Shown: positions 1-5,894 of the stretch, in pieces | Position numbering within the stretch: position 1 is the first letter of the stretch | How the letters are laid out: each line of letters opens with the position of its first letter | Assembly: GCA_947174725.1 (NCBI GenBank) | Contig: CAMWKA010000126.1 | Span: 1-5,921 of the forward strand | Source of the DNA: an uncultured Lachnospiraceae bacterium | Lineage (GTDB): Bacteria > Bacillota > Clostridia > Lachnospirales > Lachnospiraceae | Direction: 5' to 3' | Length of the DNA: 5,921 bases | Program-made: the position numbers and the translations under genes | The notes under the pieces: generated by a model | What the model saw: the letters and a program-made list of their open reading frames with translations, nothing else | Told to the model about the DNA's origin: nothing | Database searches by the model: none

Positions 1-875
1 TAGATATCCTCTGTCGCGATATGAAGATCCTTTTTCAATATCTTTAAAAGGCGTTTATCAATTCCATCCTCCACTTCCAGACGGATCACTTCACCCCACT
101 GCCGTTTCTTGATCTGCTTCTCTATCTCTTTTAAAAGATCCTCCGCTTCCTCCTCTTCAATCGTCAGATCGGCATTTCTCATGATCCTGAAAGGGGAAGC
201 TCCCAGCACATGATAATTTAAAAACAGCTTGCTGATATTTCGTTCAATCACTTCTTCCAGTCGGATCAGCGTGATTCCTTCGCTGTCCTTCGTTTCGATC
301 CGCACCATACGATCTAAAACACTGGGTACCTGCACCATGGCGAACTCCGTTTCCTCCTTTTTGGAATCCTTCTTATCCAGTAATGCGCAGATGTTAAGAG
401 ATTTATTCTTAATCAGTGGAAATGGTCTGGAAGAATCTACTGCCATCGGAGTCAATACCGGATAAACCTGATTTTCAAAATACCGGTCCACATACTCTGC
501 CTGACTTTTTGACAATTCTTCATGATGTTCGATCAGATGGATTCCCAGCTCCTTCATCTGCGGCTGGATCATCTTCTGATAGGTCGCGTACTGAAGCTTG
601 ACAAACTCATGTATCGCCTCCGAAAGCGCCTTTAACTGTTCCTCCGGTGTCATGCCGGCAAGATCTGGCTTGGTATATTTCGCATTCACCATATCTTTCA
701 AGGACGCAACCCTGACCATAAAAAATTCATCCAGATTGGAAGAGCTGATGCTTAAAAATTTCATACGCTCAAAAAGCGGAAGCGCAGCGTCTCTCGCCTC
801 AGAAAGCACTCTTTCATTGAACTTCAGCCAGCTGAGTTCGCGATTGGTATAATATTCCTTATTTGTATAGTCCAT
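1..875 (-). CDS. ppk1: Polyphosphate kinase PPK1, N-terminal part (runs off the left edge)
   Basis: PPK1 reversibly transfers the ATP gamma-phosphate onto inorganic polyphosphate. Only the first 291 codons are in the window, of about 700 usual for the family. The start ATG is at 875-873, preceded by AGAGAGGAG six bases upstream, which fixes the start. The protein opens with the PPK1 N-domain signature (NRELSWLKFNERVLSEA at residues 11-27), followed by FLSISSSNLDEFFMVR (40-55). Asn47 in SSNLDE aligns with the ATP-contacting Asn45 of E. coli PPK. VYPVLTPMAVDSSRPFPLI (137-155) marks entry into the head domain. The phospho-histidine and the catalytic C-terminal domains lie outside the window, so activity cannot be judged. 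The gene lies 41 bp downstream of the ppx-like gene with no terminator between, suggesting co-transcription. No frameshift or stop is seen in the visible part. Confidence 0.95.
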   Translation of the reverse strand, partial: MDYTNKEYYTNRELSWLKFNERVLSEARDAALPLFERMKFLSISSSNLDEFFMVRVASLKDMVNAKYTKPDLAGMTPEEQLKALSEAIHEFVKLQYATYQKMIQPQMKELGIHLIEHHEELSKSQAEYVDRYFENQVYPVLTPMAVDSSRPFPLIKNKSLNICALLDKKDSKKEETEFAMVQVPSVLDRMVRIETKDSEGITLIRLEEVIERNISKLFLNYHVLGASPFRIMRNADLTIEEEEAEDLLKEIEKQIKKRQWGEVIRLEVEDGIDKRLLKILKKDLHIATEDI

Positions 876-916
876 AGTCTGCTCCTCTCTTTTTATCTGA
901 TTTTAGGATTAGGGTA

Positions 917-2461
917 TCAGGTCATCCTCCTCTGCTCGATCACCGGGCGAACGCTATAGACTTCTTCAAAGAAATCCGCCACTTTCTTAAACATTTCCTG
1001 CTCCAGCAGGATATCCTGTCCCGCCTCCACAGTAATGATCATCTGCCGGTCGTCCAGCTGCCCTTTGACCTTTTTAAATTTCTGCTTATGACTCTTATCC
1101 AGACTGTTTGTCAGCCGCAGGATCGCCGCCAGCTTCGCGATCACCAGATACGCCTGCCGGTCGATCAGGGAATCATTTACAATCTCATCATAGGAAAGAA
1201 ATCTATCATGATTAAAACGTACGACAAACGCTACGATCTCACGCTCCATATGGGAAAGACCGATCATCTCCGTATTCATGATGATGTAGTAGGAACATTC
1301 CCCCACATTGGTCATATTGATAAACTTACCGCAGTCATGGAGAATCGCGGAAAGCTGCAGCAGCAGACGCTCCCGTTTCCCCATACCATGGATCTTCTGC
1401 ATACTGTCATAGATCGTCAGACAGATCTGCTCCATCGTCTCGCTGCGTTTTCGGCTGCCCATATAACGCTTGCTGATATTGCGGGCACAGGCGAGGATAT
1501 CCTTTTCGAAATCGTGGGAGATAAATTTACGCTTATTCTTCTCCGCGTATTCATAAGCAATACCGTCACAGAGCGTAACGCCCGGCGCCCAGATATAGCT
1601 GATCTCCATCAGTTTTACCATATTGCGGATCAAATGGGCGGATATGTCAAACACCTCCACATTCTCTTCCGGAATGCCAAGATATTCCGCCCGTTCTTCT
1701 GCACGCATTAGAGAGATTCCATCTAGGAAGTTCAGACATTCCTCCTCCAGCATCAGTCCTTCCTGCCCTTCGCTCGGTACTTTTGCTTTAATGATGCCGG
1801 ATACATAATCATCCACCACGATCAGATTGGAGATCTGACGGTCCTTGATATATAACTTCCGAAATACAGACAGCTGACTCTGGATCATCTCCTCCAACAG
1901 TTCATCCACCTGCCCCGGACGGGGACGCATGGAAAGCACCCTTTCATGCAGTCTGAGTACGCCCAGTTTCAGATTTTGCGTCATGACCAGCGTATCATTA
2001 TCAAATAAAGAAATCTGGATATTACCGCCGCCAATATCCACGATTGCTGTACCATTCTCAATGATCTTCTGAAAAGGCGCTCCTTGGGAAGCTATAGATT
2101 TATAATCCAGAAACCTCTGCTCCGAATTGCTTAAAACGTCAATATTCAGACCTGTTCTGTTTTTGATCTGATCCAGTACGATCGTTGTATTTTCTGTCTC
2201 CCGGATCGCGCTGGTTCCATATGCCTTATAATCCGTCACATGATAAGATTTCATAATCTGTGCAAACTCCCGAAGCACACGGCAAAGCTCATCCATCTTT
2301 CTGGGACTGATTTTTTTGGTATTATAAGTATCTGCCCCCAGCGCCAGCCGATGTCTGATATGTTCGATCTCACGCATACCACTCTTAGAAGAGATCTCAT
2401 AGATTTTCATGGCAAGTTCAAAGGAACCTACATCGATTGCCGCAAATGTCTTAACAGCCAT
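917..2461 (-). CDS. Divergent Ppx/GppA-family protein with HD-like C-terminal domain
   Basis: 514 aa, the usual length for long Ppx/GppA proteins, which are exopolyphosphatases or pppGpp phosphohydrolases with an actin-like ATPase fold. Visible: beta-strand-loop AAIDVGSFELAMKIYE (7-22), the phosphate-1 position; YGTSAIRETEN (81-91); LSNSEQRFLDY (110-120), whose Glu114 aligns with the catalytic Glu of the family; AIVDIGGGNIQISLF (139-153), a good second glycine motif; then a C-terminal all-helical part with LSAILHDCGKFI (370-381), an HD-domain-like motif. Oddities: the canonical DxGSNS loop reads DVGSFE, and where a Gly-Gly-Thr loop is expected the protein has VVDDYVSG (215-222). Function may thus be altered or regulatory. 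The neighbouring ppk1 favours a polyphosphate role over pppGpp, by inference. ATG at 2461-2459 is the only possible start: an in-frame TAG lies ten codons upstream with no start codon between. Confidence 0.88.
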   Translation of the reverse strand: MAVKTFAAIDVGSFELAMKIYEISSKSGMREIEHIRHRLALGADTYNTKKISPRKMDELCRVLREFAQIMKSYHVTDYKAYGTSAIRETENTTIVLDQIKNRTGLNIDVLSNSEQRFLDYKSIASQGAPFQKIIENGTAIVDIGGGNIQISLFDNDTLVMTQNLKLGVLRLHERVLSMRPRPGQVDELLEEMIQSQLSVFRKLYIKDRQISNLIVVDDYVSGIIKAKVPSEGQEGLMLEEECLNFLDGISLMRAEERAEYLGIPEENVEVFDISAHLIRNMVKLMEISYIWAPGVTLCDGIAYEYAEKNKRKFISHDFEKDILACARNISKRYMGSRKRSETMEQICLTIYDSMQKIHGMGKRERLLLQLSAILHDCGKFINMTNVGECSYYIIMNTEMIGLSHMEREIVAFVVRFNHDRFLSYDEIVNDSLIDRQAYLVIAKLAAILRLTNSLDKSHKQKFKKVKGQLDDRQMIITVEAGQDILLEQEMFKKVADFFEEVYSVRPVIEQRRMT

Positions 2462-2462
2462 A

Positions 2463-2484
2463 TTAAAAGTACATCCTTTCTCCT
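2463..2484 (-). promoter_or_regulatory. Ribosome binding region of the ppx-like gene with a three-codon upstream ORF
   Basis: On the minus strand AGGAG (2484-2480) is followed five bases later by ATG TAC TTT TAA (2474-2463), ending one base before the ppx ATG. A second purine run, GAAAGG (2480-2475), lies 13 bases from the ppx ATG. The best Shine-Dalgarno spacing therefore serves the Met-Tyr-Phe mini-ORF rather than the gene itself. It may be a chance ATG, or it may couple or dampen translation of ppx; sequence alone cannot decide. Confidence 0.4.
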
Positions 2485-2533
2485 ATCGTCTTCATATTTG
2501 CTATAATATTTCGTCTTTAAAAATGAATCTTCT

Positions 2534-3658
2534 TTAGTAATTTCCCAAAATCCTGAGATTAATTGCTTCCTCCCGAAGTCCGCACAATGCATTCCTCACC
2601 GCGCTGTCGGCAAGATTACCTTCAAAATCAATAAAGAAACGGTACTCCCAATTCTTTCCCTCAATCGGACGGCTCTCGATCTTATCCATGTTCAGATCAT
2701 TATAGATGAAGTGAGACAGTATATGATACAGGGAACCGCTTTCATGCGGAATCTCAAAACAAAGGCTGATCTTTTTCGCATCCTTTAAAAATACCTTTTG
2801 GTTGCTGATAATGATAAATCTGGTAGAATTGCCGGTTACATGGTTCACCCCCTGCTGAATGATCTCCAGACCATAAACCTGCGCCGCATACGCGCTGGCA
2901 ATTGCAGCCTGCGTTACGTCCTGTTCTTCCGCCACCTTTTTAGCCGCAAATGCATTGTTCTTCATCGATATCTGATTCCAGTCCGTATGGGTCCTGAGAA
3001 AATGTTCTGACTGCATCAGCGACTGCGGATGGGAATAGACGCGCTCGATCGTCTCCATCGTGGTTCCCTTACAGCCCATCAGACAGTGCTCGATCTTGAT
3101 GACCTGCTCCGCCACAATAAAATGCTCAAACTCCGCCAGAAGATCATAGATCTCGCTGACAATACCCGCCGTAGAGTTCTCAATCGGAAGAACGGCATAG
3201 TCTGCGCTTCCTTCGTCCAGCGCCAGCATCGCATCCCTGAAAGTATCCACATGGAAATTATCCACATCCTCTCCAAAATACTGTTTCATGGCAGCTTCAG
3301 AATAAGAGCCTTCCGCCCCCTGAAATACAACCCTGCTTTTCTTTTCAATCTTCGGGATCTGTATAAACGGAAGCCTTACATTTCCACCCGCCTCTGCCAG
3401 CCGCCGGTACTGCAGCTTTCTACTGATGGACATCAACTGCTGGAACAGTTCCTCCGCGCCCTTCGCATTAAATTCATTATGAGTCTGCCCTTTTACCGCG
3501 GCAATTTTCTGCAGCTCCCGTTCCTTATCAAAGACTTTTTTACCGCTTCCCTTTTTCACTTCCGCAACCTGTTCCGCAAGCTCCATCCGCTGCTCAAACA
3601 GCGCGACCATCTGCGCATCCACAGCATCCAGCTGTTCCCTGATCTGTTGTAAATCCAT
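2534..3658 (-). CDS. pheA: Bifunctional chorismate mutase / prephenate dehydratase (P-protein)
   Basis: 374 aa, the normal length of the fused P-protein, which converts chorismate to prephenate and then to phenylpyruvate in phenylalanine synthesis. Three domains are visible. AroQ chorismate mutase, about 1-85: Arg7, Arg24, Lys35, Asp44, Arg47, Glu48 and Gln83 align with E. coli active-site residues Arg11, Arg28, Lys39, Asp48, Arg51, Glu52 and Gln88. Prephenate dehydratase, about 108-285: GAEGSYSEAA (114-123), PIENSTAGIV (158-167), HPQSLMQSEHFL (210-221) and the catalytic Thr-Arg-Phe in GNSTRF (276-281). ACT regulatory domain, about 296-374: IESRPIEGKNWEYRFFIDF (327-345), the phenylalanine-binding ESRP motif. 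The partner GALxxxL motif reads GSLYHIL (308-314), so feedback inhibition by Phe is likely but the site is slightly varied. ATG at 3658 follows AAGGAG by 12 bases; no other in-frame start exists upstream. It ends with TAA. Confidence 0.96.
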   Translation of the reverse strand: MDLQQIREQLDAVDAQMVALFEQRMELAEQVAEVKKGSGKKVFDKERELQKIAAVKGQTHNEFNAKGAEELFQQLMSISRKLQYRRLAEAGGNVRLPFIQIPKIEKKSRVVFQGAEGSYSEAAMKQYFGEDVDNFHVDTFRDAMLALDEGSADYAVLPIENSTAGIVSEIYDLLAEFEHFIVAEQVIKIEHCLMGCKGTTMETIERVYSHPQSLMQSEHFLRTHTDWNQISMKNNAFAAKKVAEEQDVTQAAIASAYAAQVYGLEIIQQGVNHVTGNSTRFIIISNQKVFLKDAKKISLCFEIPHESGSLYHILSHFIYNDLNMDKIESRPIEGKNWEYRFFIDFEGNLADSAVRNALCGLREEAINLRILGNY

Positions 3659-3720
3659 CTTAAGTTTCTGCTCCTTCCAGCTATATTATTATTAACACTT
3701 TACATCCATATGCTTCCTTC

Positions 3721-3771
3721 AGCAGCCCTTATCAGAGTAAAATATGTTGCGTTTCTATCTTTCTGACTGCT
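3721..3771 (-). promoter_or_regulatory. Possible hairpin in the pheA leader RNA
   Basis: In the roughly 125-nt leader predicted between the promoter and pheA, AGCAGTCAGA (3771-3762) can pair with TCTGA (3736-3732) and CTGCT (3725-3721), leaving a 25-nt loop and a six-base TAAGGG bulge. The CTGCT arm could instead pair with AGCAG at 3672-3668, which overlaps the end of the AAGGAG Shine-Dalgarno (3676-3671). This resembles a switch that could expose or hide the ribosome binding site, but five-base pairings are weak. There is no T-box sequence and no Phe-rich leader peptide. Confidence 0.3.
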
Positions 3772-3789
3772 TTCTTTCCTGATACAATA

Positions 3790-3818
3790 ATTATACATTC
3801 ACAATTTATGATACGCAA
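3790..3818 (-). promoter_or_regulatory. Sigma-A type promoter for pheA (and perhaps ppx-ppk1)
   Basis: Read on the minus strand, TTGCGT (3818-3813), a 17-base spacer and a perfect TATAAT (3795-3790). Transcription would start near 3783, giving a leader of about 125 nt before the pheA ATG. The surrounding gap is AT-rich and lies just past the end of the ATPase frame, so this promoter would make pheA independent of that gene. No convincing promoter or terminator is seen between pheA, ppx and ppk1, so it may serve all three. Confidence 0.65.
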
Positions 3819-3827
3819 TATTTAACA

Positions 3828-4127
3828 TCATACTTTTCCTGTCTTCTTCTGCGCTCCCATCGTCTGCTCCCGATATCTGTTGATACAGGCGAATATCTCC
3901 TGCCTTCTCGGTCTTGCGGATGGTCTGGTCGTGATCTCATCCAGTCCCTTTTCATCCATGGTTTTCTCCAGCAGTTCCACGATCTCCGTAAGACTTTTCT
4001 TTCCATCTACAAAGTGAAGATGGGCATATTTCAGAAGTTGTCCCAAAGCGCACAACTGTTCCTCATCCACAAGCTGCTCCACAAGGCGCAGATCAATACA
4101 CTCCCTGTCAATGGATATGTTGTCCAT
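3828..4127 (-). pseudogene. C-terminal fragment of the COG3044 ABC-class ATPase, cut off by an in-frame stop
   Basis: From the first ATG after the stop this is 99 codons, but the open frame extends back to 4154 without a start. It lies in the same frame as the upstream ATPase, separated from it only by one TAA. Its content is what COG3044 proteins carry at their C-terminus: CIDLRLVEQLVDEEQLCALGQ (split over residues 10-30), matching the family's IDLxxVEQLVDxxQ pattern; a SLTEIVELLEKTMDEKGLDEI helix region; and a terminal Pro-Arg-Arg-x-Glu-Ile-x-x-x-Ile-Asn-Arg-x-Arg segment. The family patterns are from memory. The ATG at 4127 has only GGGG directly touching it and no spaced Shine-Dalgarno, so independent translation is doubtful; low-level reinitiation 27 bases after the TAA cannot be excluded. 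It is not a stand-alone repressor, although its size might suggest one. Confidence 0.75.
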
Positions 4128-4154
4128 CCCCAGCGTCTTTATTTTCAGACGCGG

Positions 4155-4157
4155 TTA
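4155..4157 (-). other. In-frame TAA stop inside the ATPase gene
   Basis: The frame reads ...LRPVKAFR, TAA, PRLKIKTLG, then MDNISIDRECIDL. Both sides stay in one frame, so no indel is needed: one base change of this codon would restore an open frame of 588 codons, close to the size I expect for full-length COG3044 proteins. pheA in this window ends with TAA, so TAA is a normal stop here and not a reassigned codon. It could be a true nonsense mutation, an assembly error, or a readthrough site. Confidence 0.8.
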
Positions 4158-5594
4158 CCGAAATGCCTTAACCGGGCGCAAAATACGCCTGTGTGTAAAC
4201 TGAGCGGACGGCAGATGACCGGTTTCACCGGATTTCCCAGAAGCCATTTCTCCCCCGCCTGCTCCCATCGCGCCTTTCCTGTATTCCTCCGCTTCCTTTT
4301 TGGCCCTTTCCGTTATATCCAACGGATGATAACAGTCCATTTGTATAATGGAATCCGCCACATAGAAATAAGAGCCGGAACTGCCTGCCACCAAGATTGT
4401 AGAAACTCCTTGCACTTCATATATTTCCCTTACCCTGTCAATAAAGGGAATGATCGGCTCCTGGTCCCGCAGCACCACTCTCTGCATCAGTTCATCCCGA
4501 ATCATAAAGTTTGTCGCGCTGGTGTCTTCATCTATCAGCAAAACATTTGCTCCTGCCTCTATACTCTCTGATACACCTGCTGCCTGAGAAGTGCTTCCGC
4601 TGGCGTCCTCCGTATCAAAGGAAACCGTATCCTTTCCGTTTGGCAGGTTATCAATAAACATGGAAATATCCACATTCCGTATACTTCTTCCATCCTCCGC
4701 TCTGGACTTGACCGCAGTATCGTCAGTGATGACAAATTCTCTTCCATCTCCCGCAATATGGTTGTAAACGCCCAGTTCCAATGCTTTTAACAAAGTGGAT
4801 TTCCCATGATAACCACCTCCTACGATCAGAGTGATTCCTTTCTTGATTCCCATTCCCTTAAGTTTCCCCCGGTTAGGAAGATCCATGGTGACCTCCATGG
4901 AAGCAGGAGAGATAAATTCAACGGCATCCCTCATGGGTTTGTCAGAAGCGCCACTTTCCCTTGGCAGAATGGAACCATTGGCCACAAATACCACCAGTCC
5001 CAACTCCTTTAACTGTCTGCGGATCTGCGTCTGGTCTTCCGCCAGTTCAATGACTGCCTTGATCTCCTTCTTTCTCTCTGTTTTATATTTTTCATAATAC
5101 AATGTACTTTCCACACACTGCGGCAAAAATTCAAACAATATTCTGATCAGCTCCCTGCTGTTAATGGTTCTGCCGTTGGCGGGAAATCCCACATGCAGTC
5201 TTACTTTTATGCTTCCATTCGCTTTATCCACTACACAGGCGGTACGCTCCAGTATTTCCTGTCCCGGTCTTGTAATGCCCACGGCACCGCTCTTTCCACT
5301 TCCCCGTGCCACGTGGTTAAAAGCAGCCAGCTGTTTTCCAAAGTTCCGAAGAAGATGATCTTCCAAGGCGATCCGCTTCTCTCTTGTATCATAACTTTCC
5401 TTCGGAAATGCTCCTTTCTTTCCTTCCACATAAATACTGATATCCGAGGGAGCCGCAAAGGGGTCTCCCTGTACATGGTCGATGGATAAAATATAATCTC
5501 CAAAAACATAACTTCCCTTGGTATCCTTATATGCCGGATAACTTTTATGATCTATATTCTGCAATAAAATCCTTAAATCCCTGTCTGTTTTCAT
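4155..5594 (-). CDS. ABC-class ATPase of the COG3044 (ABC_ATPase) family, truncated by a premature stop
   Basis: 479 aa of a soluble ATPase family whose role is unknown; no membrane segment or signal peptide is seen. N-terminal family block: SYPAYKDTKGSYVFGDY (18-34) and IDHVQGDPFAAPSD (38-51). Nucleotide site: Walker A GGGYHGKST (259-267), then GVYNHIAGDGRE (275-286) and AEDGRS (299-304). ASGSTSQAAGVSESIEAGA (331-349) sits where the ABC signature would be. Walker B is VLLIDEDTSATNFM (351-364), followed by EPIIPFIDRVREIY (379-392) and a Val-Ala-Gly-Ser switch-like strand near 402-405. The ATPase core is complete, so the product might fold and bind ATP. A Gly/Ser-rich stretch (441-457) precedes the TAA, which removes about 108 C-terminal residues encoded in the same frame. 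Start ATG at 5594: an in-frame TGA lies three codons upstream, so no earlier start exists. The Shine-Dalgarno AGAGAGG is distant (14 bases), so initiation may be weak. Confidence 0.85.
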   Translation of the reverse strand: MKTDRDLRILLQNIDHKSYPAYKDTKGSYVFGDYILSIDHVQGDPFAAPSDISIYVEGKKGAFPKESYDTREKRIALEDHLLRNFGKQLAAFNHVARGSGKSGAVGITRPGQEILERTACVVDKANGSIKVRLHVGFPANGRTINSRELIRILFEFLPQCVESTLYYEKYKTERKKEIKAVIELAEDQTQIRRQLKELGLVVFVANGSILPRESGASDKPMRDAVEFISPASMEVTMDLPNRGKLKGMGIKKGITLIVGGGYHGKSTLLKALELGVYNHIAGDGREFVITDDTAVKSRAEDGRSIRNVDISMFIDNLPNGKDTVSFDTEDASGSTSQAAGVSESIEAGANVLLIDEDTSATNFMIRDELMQRVVLRDQEPIIPFIDRVREIYEVQGVSTILVAGSSGSYFYVADSIIQMDCYHPLDITERAKKEAEEYRKGAMGAGGGEMASGKSGETGHLPSAQFTHRRILRPVKAFR

Positions 5595-5663
5595 TCCCGA
5601 TCACCATTCCTCTCTGTATTGTTCAATGTTACACAGCAATTCCTTCTACGAACCACCATCCGT

Positions 5664-5691
5664 ATATTATCCTATCATGTTCCCTTTTGAA
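5664..5691 (-). promoter_or_regulatory. Weak candidate promoter for the ATPase gene
   Basis: Minus-strand TTCAAA (5691-5686), a 16-base spacer and TAATAT (5669-5664). Each hexamer matches the sigma-A consensus at four of six positions. It lies about 70 bp upstream of the start codon. It is the best match I see in the region but is not distinctive. Confidence 0.3.
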
Positions 5692-5806
5692 TATCCACAA
5701 TTTCTTTTTCTGACCGCACTGCTTTTCTAGGTGATGCATTTTTTAATATTCCATTGACCTCTGTTCAAAATTGGAGTTGATAGTTAAAATCCCGACAGTT
5801 TCACGA

Positions 5807-5832
5807 TAACAACCTGTAATAACAACTTGTTA
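5807..5832 (+). repeat. Two abutting 13-bp operator-like repeats
   Basis: TAACAACCTGTAA (5807-5819) is followed without a gap by TAACAACTTGTTA (5820-5832); they agree at 11 of 13 positions. The second unit is a perfect palindrome, TAACAA-C-TTGTTA, and the first an imperfect one with four of six arm positions kept. The second unit ends exactly with the -35 hexamer TTGTTA, so a bound protein would block or alter RNA polymerase. This is the layout of a tandem repressor site; the regulator is not identified. Confidence 0.5.
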
Positions 5833-5855
5833 GGAATTTTGTACCATGCTATAAT
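5827..5855 (+). promoter_or_regulatory. Strong sigma-A promoter for the right-edge gene
   Basis: TTGTTA (5827-5832), a 17-base spacer and a perfect TATAAT (5850-5855). Transcription would start near 5862, giving a short leader of about 33 nt before the ATG at 5895. The -35 box is part of the palindromic operator-like repeat. Confidence 0.75.
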
Positions 5856-5894
5856 CAGTGCAGCAAACTGGAATTTATGAAAAGGAATATAATT

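Larger units (their letters stand above)
5595..5894. other. Divergent intergenic region between the ATPase gene and the right-edge gene
   Basis: 300 bp that are AT-rich with no convincing coding frame. The left half holds the upstream region of the minus-strand ATPase gene with a weak promoter. The right half (from about 5807) holds a tandem operator-like repeat, a strong promoter and a Shine-Dalgarno for the plus-strand gene. No rho-independent terminator, tRNA or riboswitch was recognised. The stretch 5692-5806 shows nothing I can assign. Confidence 0.6.

Noticed and set aside
1088..1711. 207-codon open frame on the plus strand opposite the ppx-like gene
   Set aside because: It is the antisense shadow of a well-supported gene, has no family resemblance, and lacks a proper ribosome binding site.
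2462..2533. Promoter or terminator between pheA and the ppx-like gene
   Set aside because: A TATTATAG stretch is present on the minus strand but has no acceptable -35 partner, and no GC-rich hairpin with a T-run follows pheA.
3029..3652. 207-codon open frame on the plus strand opposite pheA
   Set aside because: It lies entirely within pheA, whose three domains and catalytic residues are clear; the opposite frame shows no recognisable protein.
3659..3827. T-box riboswitch ahead of pheA
   Set aside because: The leader is too short and lacks the conserved T-box sequence and a terminator hairpin with a U-run.
3828..4127. A separate small regulator (TrpR-like by size and by position before pheA)
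   Set aside because: The sequence matches the C-terminal pattern of COG3044 ATPases, is in frame with the upstream ATPase, and has no helix-turn-helix that I can see.
4140..4200. Frameshift as the cause of the split ATPase
   Set aside because: Both parts are in the same frame (4125 and 4155 are both multiples of three from a common register), so only a stop codon separates them.
4014..4571. 185-codon open frame on the plus strand across the ATPase stop region
   Set aside because: Antisense to the ATPase; its composition does not resemble a known protein and there is no promoter or Shine-Dalgarno of note.
5754..5790. Second plus-strand promoter beginning TTGACC
   Set aside because: The only -10-like hexamer (GATAGT) would sit 19 bases away and matches poorly; the promoter at 5827-5855 is far better.
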